This document shows, in pieces, positions 14,667 to 22,668 of a stretch of DNA of 64,000 bases. The position numbers and the translations under genes were made by a program. The stretch is from positions 24,003-88,002 of the IMG/VR virus record IMGVR_UViG_3300020027_000004; one strand, written 5' to 3'. The DNA comes from a virus. Positions within the stretch are counted from its first letter, which is position 1, and each line of letters opens with the position of its first letter. The notes under the pieces are model-generated. The model was not told where the DNA came from, did not search any database, and was given only the letters and a program-made list of their open reading frames with translations.

Positions 14667-14812
14667 GCACCGAGGAGGTGAGCGACATCCTTGCAGCCGA
14701 TGGTAACGATGGCTGGTATTGGTCGATGCACTACCTGTTCGCGTGCATTCGCCTCACGGTGCGCCAGCAATCGCGCAACGCGGTGACCGGCAAGCCGTCG
14801 CCGAGGACCTAA
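14663..14812 (+). CDS. Small hypothetical protein, 49 aa
   Basis: Starts MSTEEVSDILAADGNDGWYW and continues as a helix with Cys and a basic end. Translation is coupled to the 24-aa ORF by ATGA. It lies just before the terminase promoter. Unknown function. Confidence 0.45.
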   Translation: MSTEEVSDILAADGNDGWYWSMHYLFACIRLTVRQQSRNAVTGKPSPRT

Positions 14813-14835
14813 GCGACGCATTGATCTTGATCTGG

Positions 14836-14841
14836 TAGGGT
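14836..14841 (+). promoter_or_regulatory. Extended -10 box (TGGTAGGGT) for terminase operon
   Basis: TAGGGT preceded by TGG lies 11 nt before the GTG at 14853, so the mRNA leader would be only a few nt. A TTGATC repeat upstream is too close to be a proper -35. Confidence 0.45.
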
Positions 14842-14852
14842 TGATCGAAGTC

Positions 14853-15377
14853 GTGACCCGAGAGAAGTCGAAGAACCCCAAGACCGGCCGAAGCGGGCCA
14901 TCGAATCGGGTGCTGGTCGCGATGAAGTTAATTAGCGAGATGCGGTACGGCCAGGCGCGCGTTGCGCTGATGGAGCAATTCGGCATCGCGCGCACCACCG
15001 CGACGAACGATCTCACCGAGGCCACGCGGTTGCTCGGCGAGGAACTCGAGACGCAGAAGCCGTATCTCGCCGGCGTGCTCGTCAATCGACTCCTCCGCGT
15101 GATGGATCGCGCGGAAGCGAAGGGGAAGGACATCGCGGCGGTCCGCGCTGCTGAAGCAGTGGCGAAGATCGCCGGCCTCATCGTCAACGAGCACGGCACC
15201 AACATCAACGTAATCGGTGGGAACAACGTTTCTATCGAGCAGCTCGCTCACGTCAAGGTCCTCCAGATGACGCAGCCGCAACGCATGCACCGCGAGCAAG
15301 AGCTGGCCGCGCGAGAGGCCGCATTGCTGGGAGCGTCGAGCGAGCCGAGCGAGCCAAGCGAAGGCGATGGCAATTGA
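14853..15377 (+). CDS. Terminase small subunit (putative), 174 aa
   Basis: It would recognise phage DNA and recruit the large subunit. The N-terminal half has a basic tail and an HTH-like region (VALMEQFGIARTTATNDLTEA). A long helical middle follows, with NINVIGGNNVSIEQL strands near the C-terminus. Position immediately before TerL, with a 10-nt overlap, is the main evidence. GTG 14853 is chosen because the TTG at 14841 overlaps the -10 box. The C-terminal SEPSEPSE repeat comes from a short DNA repeat. Confidence 0.65.
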   Translation: MTREKSKNPKTGRSGPSNRVLVAMKLISEMRYGQARVALMEQFGIARTTATNDLTEATRLLGEELETQKPYLAGVLVNRLLRVMDRAEAKGKDIAAVRAAEAVAKIAGLIVNEHGTNINVIGGNNVSIEQLAHVKVLQMTQPQRMHREQELAAREAALLGASSEPSEPSEGDGN

Positions 15378-17898
15378 AACGCTGCCGCTCTCCGATGAGG
15401 AGCGCGCCGAGCTCGAAGCGCTACGAGCTCACCGAATGCAGGCGGAGACGTTCCGCGAGTTTGTGCGGCGGTACGCTCCGCGGTTCTGGCCGGTGCCGCG
15501 ACACCTCGCGCCGCTCTACAACCTGATCGAACGCACTCGCTTCGAGCGTGTTTTCGCGTGCGTGTCGATGCCACCTCGCCACGGAAAGCGACTTGCCCAC
15601 GACACCCCGATTCTGACGCCGGAGGGCTGGCGAACACACGGAGATCTAGCGGTCGGAGATGACGTGTTCGCGCCGGACGGCTCGGTCACGAAGGTGTCCG
15701 AGGTGTTCGCCGATGGTGCGTGTGATCTACTAATCACGTTCGATGATGGAGAGCGTTTCGTTACCCATGGCGAGCATCAGTGGAGCGTTCTTCGCCGAGG
15801 CGGGAAAGCTGAGGAGGTCATCGACACCAACGCGATGATCGAGTCTGGTCTCCAGGCCCGCGACGGGGAGAAGTGGCGATATCGGTTCTCGGTCCGTTAC
15901 ACCGAACCACTGCAAGGCGTTGAGCGGTCGCTACCGTTTGATCCGTACGTGCTCGGTTACTGGCTCGGCAACGGAACCACTGGAATCGCGAAGGTCACCG
16001 CCGGGCCTGATGATGCGCCACACGTGATCAATCAGCTGAGCGCTAGGGGCGCCATGCTCGGTCCGCGCTTCGTGCATTCGGCCACACGGTGCGTGACCCA
16101 GACGATCCGCAATGCCCCAGCGTGGACCGACAAGCGGATCCCAGTGGAGTATCTGACGGCATCTCTCGCTCAACGTCGAGCGCTCATGGCTGGGCTCGTC
16201 GATAGCGATGGGCACGTCGAACGCGAGACCGGTCGCGTTCGTTACGTCACCACGCTCCCAGATCTCGCGCGTGATGTGGAGGTGCTCGTCTCCTCGCTCG
16301 GCTACCGACCTAGCGCCACCACGCAAGCCCCCCACACCGGCTTCGCTCAAGGCCGCGACGTCATCGGTCGCCTAGATGTCCACACGGTTCAGTGGACTCC
16401 GCATGACGGGGAACCGCCCGGGACGCTGGAGCGAAAGCGCTTCGCCAAGGTCGGAGTTCGGCGCAGACGATCAATCATCAGCATCGAACGCACCACGCCG
16501 GTTCCTGGGAAGTGCATCCAGGTGGAGCACCCGGATCATCTCTATCTCGTGGGCGAGCGGCTCGTTCCGACGCATAACAGCCTCACGCTAATGCTGGCGC
16601 TCGCCTGGCGGATCATGCTCGATCCGGTCTCGCGAAACTTCTACACGAGCTACGGACAGTCGCTCTCTAACGATGCAGGACGCAGCGTGCGCGGCATGAT
16701 GCAGGAGCTCGGCGTCCCGCTCGACCGCAGCTCGAGCGCGATCGATTCGTGGAGCACGACCTACGGTGGCGGACTGCGAAGCACCGCGCTCGGCGGTCCC
16801 ATCACCGGCAAGGGATGCAACGGCGGCCTGATCGTTGTCGACGACATCATCAAGGGCTGGAAGGCAGCGCGCTCGAAGCTCACGCGAGACGAGGCCTACA
16901 ATTACATTGTGAATGACGTGATGTCGCGCCTCGAGGGCGGCTCGAGCATCATCCTCGTCGGTACGCGCTGGGATGAGGATGATCCGATCGGCCGGATCAT
17001 CCGCGATGGTCTCGGCAAGCGGAAGTGGGAGATCATCAACATGCCGGCGATCCACGACGCCTCTGGCGAACCGATCGACGAGCAGATCTACCCGGAGCTG
17101 GCGATGCCGCTCTGGGACACGATCGACGAGGCGCATCCGAACAGCCCGGCTGCGGCACTCGAGCACTACGCCGACATCAGAGCTCGAAACGAGTTCACGT
17201 GGTGGGCACTGATGCAGGGCATCCCTCGGTCCGAGGCCACGCGACTCTTTGGCGACCCCGCACGCTTCACGATGCCGCTCGACTGGAAGGGGAAGCGCTC
17301 CGTGCTCTGGCTCGATCCGGCCGCGAGCGCCAAGACCTCGGCAGACTTCGGCGCGCTCGGCGCGTTCGCTGGCGATGGCTACGGTCCCAAGGCACGGATG
17401 TTCATCAACGAGATCGGGAAACGGCGCGTGTCGATCCCGCAGATCACCCGCGAGGCGCTCGCGTGGCAGAAGCGTTACAAGCTACCGCTGGGCGTCGAGG
17501 CCATCGGGGCCTTCGAGGCGATTCCCGCGATCATGCGCGAGACCGAGCCGGACCTCGACGTCATCGCTCAGAACAGCGTGATCGGCGACAAGTTCACGCG
17601 CGCTCTCGGCGTCTCTGGTGCGTGGAACAACGGACGCGTGCTCGTGCCGATGGGCATCGACGCTAACGGCCACGCGATCGTCACTACGGATCGCTACTCG
17701 TGGAAGAACCTCGACGGGTCCATCCAAGCCGTTCCGGTCGGCGGAGTGGAGTGGGTCCCGGACTACATTCGGGTCATGAAAGCGTTCACGGGCGTCGATG
17801 GCGGCGAGGATGATGTGGTCGATATCAGCGCGCACGCGTGGAACTACCTCCACGGCATCGGTGACGACATCGCGCGCTGGGAAGCGCTATCTCGTTGA
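15367..17898 (+). CDS. terL: Terminase large subunit interrupted by an intein, 843 aa
   Basis: The packaging motor. The precursor is 843 aa; removal of residues 75-404 leaves 513 aa, a usual size. Walker A is split: PPRHGK ends the N-extein and Ser 405 starts the C-extein, restoring PPRHGKS. Walker B is LIVVDD (Asp 492/493), followed by IILVGTRWDEDD. The nuclease domain begins at VLWLDPAAS (Asp 650) and ends with GGEDDVVDISAHAW (Asp 815/816). Packaging should depend on splicing, because the unspliced protein lacks a working P-loop. A promoter and terminator follow the gene. Confidence 0.93.
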   Translation: MAIETLPLSDEERAELEALRAHRMQAETFREFVRRYAPRFWPVPRHLAPLYNLIERTRFERVFACVSMPPRHGKRLAHDTPILTPEGWRTHGDLAVGDDVFAPDGSVTKVSEVFADGACDLLITFDDGERFVTHGEHQWSVLRRGGKAEEVIDTNAMIESGLQARDGEKWRYRFSVRYTEPLQGVERSLPFDPYVLGYWLGNGTTGIAKVTAGPDDAPHVINQLSARGAMLGPRFVHSATRCVTQTIRNAPAWTDKRIPVEYLTASLAQRRALMAGLVDSDGHVERETGRVRYVTTLPDLARDVEVLVSSLGYRPSATTQAPHTGFAQGRDVIGRLDVHTVQWTPHDGEPPGTLERKRFAKVGVRRRRSIISIERTTPVPGKCIQVEHPDHLYLVGERLVPTHNSLTLMLALAWRIMLDPVSRNFYTSYGQSLSNDAGRSVRGMMQELGVPLDRSSSAIDSWSTTYGGGLRSTALGGPITGKGCNGGLIVVDDIIKGWKAARSKLTRDEAYNYIVNDVMSRLEGGSSIILVGTRWDEDDPIGRIIRDGLGKRKWEIINMPAIHDASGEPIDEQIYPELAMPLWDTIDEAHPNSPAAALEHYADIRARNEFTWWALMQGIPRSEATRLFGDPARFTMPLDWKGKRSVLWLDPAASAKTSADFGALGAFAGDGYGPKARMFINEIGKRRVSIPQITREALAWQKRYKLPLGVEAIGAFEAIPAIMRETEPDLDVIAQNSVIGDKFTRALGVSGAWNNGRVLVPMGIDANGHAIVTTDRYSWKNLDGSIQAVPVGGVEWVPDYIRVMKAFTGVDGGEDDVVDISAHAWNYLHGIGDDIARWEALSR
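15589..16578 (+). mobile_element. Class 3 (WCT-type) intein with LAGLIDADG domain inside TerL
   Basis: Residues 75-404 of the TerL precursor. Block A reads RLAHDTPILTPEG, with Arg where class 1 inteins have Cys. Block B reads TxxxHxW (Thr 133, His 137, Trp 139), block F has Cys 383 in KCIQVEHPDH, and block G ends PTHN|S (Thr 402, His 403, Asn 404). Trp 139, Cys 383 and Thr 402 form the class 3 WCT set, where block F Cys starts splicing. The endonuclease domain has LGYWLGNG (Asn 202 instead of catalytic Asp) and AGLVDSDG (Asp 279/281), so it may no longer cut. Confidence 0.88.
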
Positions 17899-17910
17899 CT
17901 CATTGATGCC

Positions 17911-17940
17911 TTGAACAAGATGAGCTGGGAGCGCTAGACT
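17911..17940 (+). promoter_or_regulatory. Promoter after terL (TTGAAC-18-TAGACT)
   Basis: TTGAAC (17911-17916), 18-nt spacer, TAGACT (17935-17940). Transcription would start near 17947 and meet the terminator at 17974-18011, giving a very short RNA, with readthrough serving the next gene. Confidence 0.45.
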
Positions 17941-17946
17941 CGCGAA

Positions 17947-18011
17947 GTCACGTTCTCTCTTCGGTGTGGGAATGCCCCCGGTGGTCGCCATCCACCGGGG
18001 GCTCTGTTTTT
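17947..18011 (+). ncRNA. Candidate small RNA between promoter and terminator, about 65 nt
   Basis: The segment is bounded by a promoter-like sequence and a perfect intrinsic terminator. The 5' part is CU-rich single strand (GTTCTCTCTTCGG) and could pair with a target or a ribosome site. It has no ORF. It could equally be an attenuator for the downstream gene. Confidence 0.35.
17974..18011 (+). terminator. Rho-independent terminator, 11-bp stem
   Basis: GCCCCCGGTGG and CCACCGGGGGC pair perfectly across a TCGCCAT loop, followed by TCTGTTTTT. This is the clearest intrinsic terminator in the window. Confidence 0.85.
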
Positions 18012-18040
18012 CGGCATCGCGTGTGTATGCTGTCCTCACC

Positions 18041-18583
18041 ATGCCGAATCCGAACCGCCCGAACCAGCCCAACGCTCCGACTCCACCCGCACGCACCGCT
18101 GAAGGGACCGCGCCACATGGCTCGGCCACCGATGACTCCAGCCCGCCCGATGCCAAGACCGTATTGGCTGGTGCACCGGGTTCGGCGCATGGCTCGCCAA
18201 CTCCGCTGGCGAGCGCCACGCGTCCCGCCAGCCAAGCGCCCACGCGCGAGCACCGGACCGAGGATGCCCCGCGGCCGAAGGTGGTTTACCAGGCGATGCG
18301 CGGCGCGCATCGCGAGTTCGCTCAGCAAGCGTTCGAGGACTACTCCGCGAACGCTGATGGCAAGACGCACGACGGGAAGCAGATCCCGAACTTCAACGGG
18401 CTGACCGATTCGGTTCGTGACAACTGGGCCGCAGCGGTTCGCGGTCCCGTCGAGCGCATCGAGATGCTCGATGCCGAGATCGAAGGGTTGCGTACGCAGG
18501 TCGCAACGCTCCAGCGCGAAGCGAAGATCTCGAAGAAGCCGTGGCAGGATCGCGAGAAGCCCGAGCCCGAGCGCCGCGGCTAG
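18041..18583 (+). CDS. Disordered/coiled-coil protein upstream of portal, 180 aa
   Basis: The first 75 residues are Pro/Ala/Thr-rich and disordered (MPNPNRPNQPNAPTPP); the rest is helical, with IEMLDAEIEGLRTQVATLQR as a coiled coil and a basic end. TATGCT lies 9 nt before ATG 18041. Position between terminase and portal suggests a head-assembly accessory role, but no family was recognised. Confidence 0.5.
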   Translation: MPNPNRPNQPNAPTPPARTAEGTAPHGSATDDSSPPDAKTVLAGAPGSAHGSPTPLASATRPASQAPTREHRTEDAPRPKVVYQAMRGAHREFAQQAFEDYSANADGKTHDGKQIPNFNGLTDSVRDNWAAAVRGPVERIEMLDAEIEGLRTQVATLQREAKISKKPWQDREKPEPERRG

Positions 18584-18617
18584 ATCGAACGCGCGCGGGG
18601 ATGTCGGCGCCGAGTGG

Positions 18618-18623
18618 TAGGGT
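18618..18623 (+). promoter_or_regulatory. Extended -10 box (TGGTAGGGT), leaderless portal start
   Basis: TAGGGT with TGG in front is 6 nt upstream of ATG 18630; no ribosome-binding site exists between them. Confidence 0.5.
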
Positions 18624-18629
18624 GAGTCC

Positions 18630-20198
18630 ATGTCCTGGCTCACGAGCTTCTTCACTCGCTCGCCCGCAGTATCTCCGCAAGCGGTCGCCATCGATGCGGC
18701 AGTAAACGCGCTGCCGCGCGCCGCGCGAAACGATGCGTGGGCGAACCTGATCACTGCGATCGGCACGTCTCGCGACAAGAGCACCGCATCCGAGTTCCGC
18801 CTCAAGGTGGTGACGGATATCGAGGCGAAGCAGCGGTGGCGCGGTGACGACATCGCGAAGAAGGTGATCGAGTCGAAGCCCCGCGATCGCATGCGGCGCG
18901 GGTTCGAGCTCGACCTCGGAGACAAGGAGATGTCCGAGGCGGTTTGCTCGATGTTCGAAGATCTGCGGCTCAATTGGTTCTTTGCCAGAGCTGGCATGTT
19001 CGAGAACGCACTCGGTGGGGCCGCGCTGTTCCCGGTGATCAACGATGCGCGCTCCCACGAGGAGCCCATCAACGAGAAGGGCATCCCGAAGATCTCCCAC
19101 TTCAAGCTGTTCGAGCCACGCGAGCTCGAGCCCTTCAAGTACTACGACGAGGACGCCGCGCATCCGAAGTTCAACCAGGTGGAGTTGTGGCGCACGCGAG
19201 CGACCACCCTCCGCGGAGGGCGTGCGAACAAGAGCGGCCTCGTCATCCACGAGTCTCGGCTCGTGATCTTCCCGGGAATCATCGTCGGTAACGATGATCA
19301 GGAGGGATGCTCGCCGGGGTTCGGCGACAACATGATGACCCTGGTCGATACAGTGCTCTCGCAGTTCGGGATGTCGTGGGGCGCGCTGGTGCTCCTCATC
19401 CAAGAGTTCTCGCAGGGCGTGTATCGGATGAAGGGGCTCAAGAGCGTGCTCGATTCCGATCGCGATGATCTCTATCAGAAGCGCGTCATCAACATGGACA
19501 TCGCGAAGTCGATTCTCCACGCGCTGGTGATCGACATGGACGACGACTTCAAGCGAGACACCGTATCGCTTGCGGGCATTGCTGACGTCTTCATCCAGAT
19601 GATGGTGCGCGTCTCCGCTGCTGCCGATCACCCGATGACGCGGCTGTTTGGAATCTCGCCCGCTGGCTTGAACGCGACCGGAGAAAGCGACCTCGAGACG
19701 TGGGATGACAAGGTGGAGGCATGGGGCGACGAACACATGCCGCAGTTCGAGCGGATCATCCGGCTCGGGCTCCTCTCGCACGATGGTCCAACGAAGGGCA
19801 AGGAGCCCGACGTGTGGTCAGCGAAGTTCCGCCCGATGCGGCAGATGTCCGAGAAGGAGCAGGCCGAGCTCCGCGGCGTGGTCGCCGAGACCGATGAGCG
19901 ATACATCAACGCGGAGGTGGTGTCTCGCGAGGAAGTGGCGAAGTCACGGTGGGGTGGCGACACCTGGTCGATGGAGATGTCGATCGACTGGGGTGCGCGC
20001 AAGCGGCAAGAGATGGCCGCGGATCCCGTCGTCCCGAATCCAGATATGGAACCGACGATCGAGATCGTGGACCCGAACATCGCCGGATCGAACGTGGGGA
20101 CGGTCCCTGATCCAACGACGGGAACCGACCCGAAGGCCAAGCCGAAGCAACCGACGAACGGCGCGCGCTCACCCGAACGGATGAACTCGGCGGAGTAG
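18630..20198 (+). CDS. Portal protein (DUF1073-like), 522 aa
   Basis: It would form the dodecameric ring through which DNA enters the head. The sequence has the DUF1073 style: an N-terminal helical part, FARAGMFENALGGAALFPVI near residue 115, VLIQEFSQGVYRMKGL in the core, and DHPMTRLFGISPAGLNATGE, which is highly characteristic of these portals. The C-terminal 60 residues are polar and disordered. It lies directly before the Mu F-like gene, as expected. Start chosen at ATG 18630 next to the -10 box. Confidence 0.88.
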   Translation: MSWLTSFFTRSPAVSPQAVAIDAAVNALPRAARNDAWANLITAIGTSRDKSTASEFRLKVVTDIEAKQRWRGDDIAKKVIESKPRDRMRRGFELDLGDKEMSEAVCSMFEDLRLNWFFARAGMFENALGGAALFPVINDARSHEEPINEKGIPKISHFKLFEPRELEPFKYYDEDAAHPKFNQVELWRTRATTLRGGRANKSGLVIHESRLVIFPGIIVGNDDQEGCSPGFGDNMMTLVDTVLSQFGMSWGALVLLIQEFSQGVYRMKGLKSVLDSDRDDLYQKRVINMDIAKSILHALVIDMDDDFKRDTVSLAGIADVFIQMMVRVSAAADHPMTRLFGISPAGLNATGESDLETWDDKVEAWGDEHMPQFERIIRLGLLSHDGPTKGKEPDVWSAKFRPMRQMSEKEQAELRGVVAETDERYINAEVVSREEVAKSRWGGDTWSMEMSIDWGARKRQEMAADPVVPNPDMEPTIEIVDPNIAGSNVGTVPDPTTGTDPKAKPKQPTNGARSPERMNSAE

Positions 20199-20202
20199 CT
20201 CG

Positions 20203-21126
20203 GTGCTCGAACTCCAGACGCTCATCCACACCGATGCCGATGATGCTGCCAGCACGGTGGCGGCATACGCGGCGATGGGCATGGTCAGCCCGCGTCGCGT
20301 CGTGCCCGCCGGCGCGTATCCCATGCGGTTGGAGGAGGAGTACGCCGGTCGCATCCTCGACATCGCAACCGCGACGCACAACCAGCTCGCGCCGTTGCTC
20401 GAGGTGATGCCGGGCCTGCTCGCTCGCTCGCGGCTGAGCCTCGACTCTGCGAACCGCGTTGACGCTGGCGAACCGAAGTTCGCGCGCGCGCTCGTGGAGC
20501 AAGCTCGCACGCGTGTTCGCCAGGGCATCACGAGGGAGCAACACGAGCAACTCGCCGCGTACTACGGCGGCCGCACCAGCGCGGTGCAACGCGCGACACT
20601 CGCGCGGCAGCTGAAGGCCGGGCTTGGCATCGACATCCCGATCAGCGATCGGCGGACGCCGGAGATCCTCGAGTACTTCACGAACGAGAATGCCGAGCTC
20701 ATCACCTCGATCCCGGAGCAATACCTCTCCGACGTCGCGTCGCTCACCGCGCGCGCGTTCACCAACCGGATGTCACCGGATACGTTCGCGGCCGAACTCC
20801 TTGCGCGATACGACATCACCGAGAACCGCGCGCGCTTCATCGCACGAGATCAGATCGGCAAGCTCCACGGTCAACTCGCCGCGTATCGCCAGAGCTCGCT
20901 CGGGATCACGCACTACTTCTGGATCGATCGTCGAGACAACCGCGTGCGACCAGCGCATCGCGCTCGACACGGGAAGCGATTCGCCTACGCGAAGCCACCG
21001 AAGGGGGGGCACCCAGGTGAGGACTTCGGCTGCCGATGCGTGAACCGCCCCGATCTTTCGGCGGTGATCGAGCGCATCAATGCGATGCGTCCTCCTCGGC
21101 AGCCGACCATCCGCGCTCGTCGATAG
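20203..21126 (+). CDS. Mu F-like minor head protein, 307 aa
   Basis: GTG start 4 nt after the portal stop. The C-terminal third is diagnostic: FIARDQIGKLHGQLAAYRQ, then YFWIDRRDNRVRPAHRARHG and HPGEDFGCRCVNRP, the phage Mu gpF/SPP1 gp7 domain with its conserved GxxxxCRC ending. These proteins sit at the portal vertex and assist head morphogenesis or DNA ejection. Confidence 0.88.
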   Translation: MLELQTLIHTDADDAASTVAAYAAMGMVSPRRVVPAGAYPMRLEEEYAGRILDIATATHNQLAPLLEVMPGLLARSRLSLDSANRVDAGEPKFARALVEQARTRVRQGITREQHEQLAAYYGGRTSAVQRATLARQLKAGLGIDIPISDRRTPEILEYFTNENAELITSIPEQYLSDVASLTARAFTNRMSPDTFAAELLARYDITENRARFIARDQIGKLHGQLAAYRQSSLGITHYFWIDRRDNRVRPAHRARHGKRFAYAKPPKGGHPGEDFGCRCVNRPDLSAVIERINAMRPPRQPTIRARR

Positions 21127-21172
21127 CTAGGGGTCGGAGCATCGCCGCACGCTAGCCCTAGCGTGTCGGCAC

Positions 21173-21201
21173 TTGTGCACGTGGATCCGCCCTGTTAGGG
21201 T
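21173..21201 (+). promoter_or_regulatory. Promoter TTGTGC-17-TAGGGT before protease/scaffold gene
   Basis: -35 TTGTGC (21173-21178), 17-nt spacer and extended -10 TGTTAGGGT (-10 at 21196-21201). The GTG at 21214 is 12 nt downstream, so the leader is about 5 nt. It is one of two leaderless-type promoters here with a properly spaced -35. Confidence 0.6.
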
Positions 21202-21213
21202 GGCCACAGATCA

Positions 21214-22662
21214 GTGAGGGTCGCTCGCACCGACATTGGAACGCTCCGCAAGCCGGAAATCACCGCTCAGGGATTTTTGAAGGTGGAGGGGTACGCGAGC
21301 AAGGCCGGCGTGTTCGTGTACCACCGCGGCGATGGGACCGAGGTCCGCGAGCTCCGGCCGCGTGACGAAGTGTTCTCGCTGAAGGCGCTCAGCAGCTACG
21401 AGGGCGCGCCGCTCACGCTCCACCATCCGAGCGAGAAGGTCACCGCGAAGAACGCGAAGCGCCACTCCATCGGCACGGTGCTCCAGCCCGCGCGCCGCGA
21501 TGGCGATCACGTTGCGGTGACGATGATGATCTGCGATGCCGATGCGATCGAGGCCGCGAAGCGAGGCACTTCGCAGCTCTCGAGCGGCTACACGGTGGAG
21601 ATCGAAGACAAGGCCGGAATCGATCCCGAGTTCGGCCGCTACGATTGCGTCCAGCGCAACATCGAGATCAACCACCAGGCGCTCGTTGATCGTGCTCGAG
21701 CTGGCGACACCGCGCGCATCCGGCTCGATCGCGCTGATGACGGCTACATGATCGGAGCGGCGGTGCTCACGTCCATCGTGGATGGTCACCAGCACTCGCT
21801 CGACATGAGCGACACCCGCAACGGCATCGGGTCCACGTCGTGGGCGAACTCCGAAGGTTCGGAGAGCGGCCACTCACACGAGTGGGTCCGTAACACGGAC
21901 GGTTCGATCGCGATCGCGGTCAACGAAGGCCACACGCACACGCTTCTCTCCGCCAGCGACAAGACCGACGGGCGTTCCAAGCCCACCAAAACGAAAGGAC
22001 AGGGTATGCCGCCCGACAAGTCGAAGTCGAACAAGACCGACGCAACGCCGAACCTGGAGAATATCCTCCAGGCGGCGAAGGTCGAACTCGCCACGGTCCG
22101 CACGCGCGCGGACTCGGCGGAGGCCGAACTGGCCAAGCAACAGACCCGCGCGGACGTGGCGGAGGGCCAGGTGGTGGAGCTCCGCAAGCTGCTCGAGGAC
22201 GCGCAGGCGGATCGCAACGATGTTGCGGCAGCCGAAGAGCGCGCCGCGCAGATCCGCGTTCTCGAGGACGAGAAGAAGGAGCTCCAGGAGAAGCTCGATG
22301 CCGCGAACGACCCGGAGGCGATGCGCCTCGCGGTGAAGGCGCGCGTCTCGCTCGAGCGCATCTCGGGCCCCGTCCTCAACCTCGACTCGATGGACGACAT
22401 GACCGACCGCGAGATCATGATCGCCACCCTCGAGAAGTGCGGCCGCAAGGATCTCGCGGACGAGCCGGACGCGAAGATCGCCGGCCGGTTCTCCGAACTG
22501 ATGTCGAATCGGTCTTCGAACCAGAAGGAGCTCGACAAGCTCATTCTGTCGGCGAAGAAGCCCGAGCCGCGCAGCGACGTTCGGAGCAAGCGCGAGGAGT
22601 ACCTCGAGAAGCAGAACAACAGCTGGAAGCCCGCGCAAGGCTCCACGCAGAAGGGGGCGTAA
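21214..22662 (+). CDS. Head maturation protease (DUF2213) fused to scaffold, 482 aa
   Basis: Residues ~1-185 match DUF2213 proteases: FLKVEGYASKAGVFVYHRGD, LTLHHPSEKVTAKN, QLSSGYTVEIE and EINHQALVDRARAGD are all recognisable. Residues 191-242 contain three GHxH motifs. From residue ~270 the protein is a long charged coiled coil typical of a scaffold, ending with a conserved-looking MATLEKCGRKDL-like helix. Directly upstream of the cement and capsid genes. An internal start at 22006 probably makes the scaffold alone. Confidence 0.82.
   Translation: MRVARTDIGTLRKPEITAQGFLKVEGYASKAGVFVYHRGDGTEVRELRPRDEVFSLKALSSYEGAPLTLHHPSEKVTAKNAKRHSIGTVLQPARRDGDHVAVTMMICDADAIEAAKRGTSQLSSGYTVEIEDKAGIDPEFGRYDCVQRNIEINHQALVDRARAGDTARIRLDRADDGYMIGAAVLTSIVDGHQHSLDMSDTRNGIGSTSWANSEGSESGHSHEWVRNTDGSIAIAVNEGHTHTLLSASDKTDGRSKPTKTKGQGMPPDKSKSNKTDATPNLENILQAAKVELATVRTRADSAEAELAKQQTRADVAEGQVVELRKLLEDAQADRNDVAAAEERAAQIRVLEDEKKELQEKLDAANDPEAMRLAVKARVSLERISGPVLNLDSMDDMTDREIMIATLEKCGRKDLADEPDAKIAGRFSELMSNRSSNQKELDKLILSAKKPEPRSDVRSKREEYLEKQNNSWKPAQGSTQKGA
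22006..22662 (+). CDS. Nested scaffold protein from internal start, 218 aa
   Basis: An in-frame ATG (residue 265 of the fusion) is preceded by AAAGGA 6 nt upstream, a better ribosome site than most genes here have. The product, from MPPDKSKSN onward, is the complete coiled-coil scaffold without the protease. Protease/scaffold pairs sharing a C-terminus are well known (lambda C/Nu3). Expression is inferred. Confidence 0.6.
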   Translation: MPPDKSKSNKTDATPNLENILQAAKVELATVRTRADSAEAELAKQQTRADVAEGQVVELRKLLEDAQADRNDVAAAEERAAQIRVLEDEKKELQEKLDAANDPEAMRLAVKARVSLERISGPVLNLDSMDDMTDREIMIATLEKCGRKDLADEPDAKIAGRFSELMSNRSSNQKELDKLILSAKKPEPRSDVRSKREEYLEKQNNSWKPAQGSTQKGA

Positions 22663-22668
22663 GCGCCA

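Noticed and set aside
15310-15370. Short tandem repeat (GCGAGCCGA-like) at the end of the small terminase gene
   Set aside because: Only about three imperfect units encoding SEPSEPSE; normal low complexity, not a CRISPR array or packaging site on this evidence.
17948-19781. Long minus-strand frames (396 and 462 aa) opposite the portal gene
   Set aside because: Antisense to the portal and upstream protein; no start signals and shadow-like composition.
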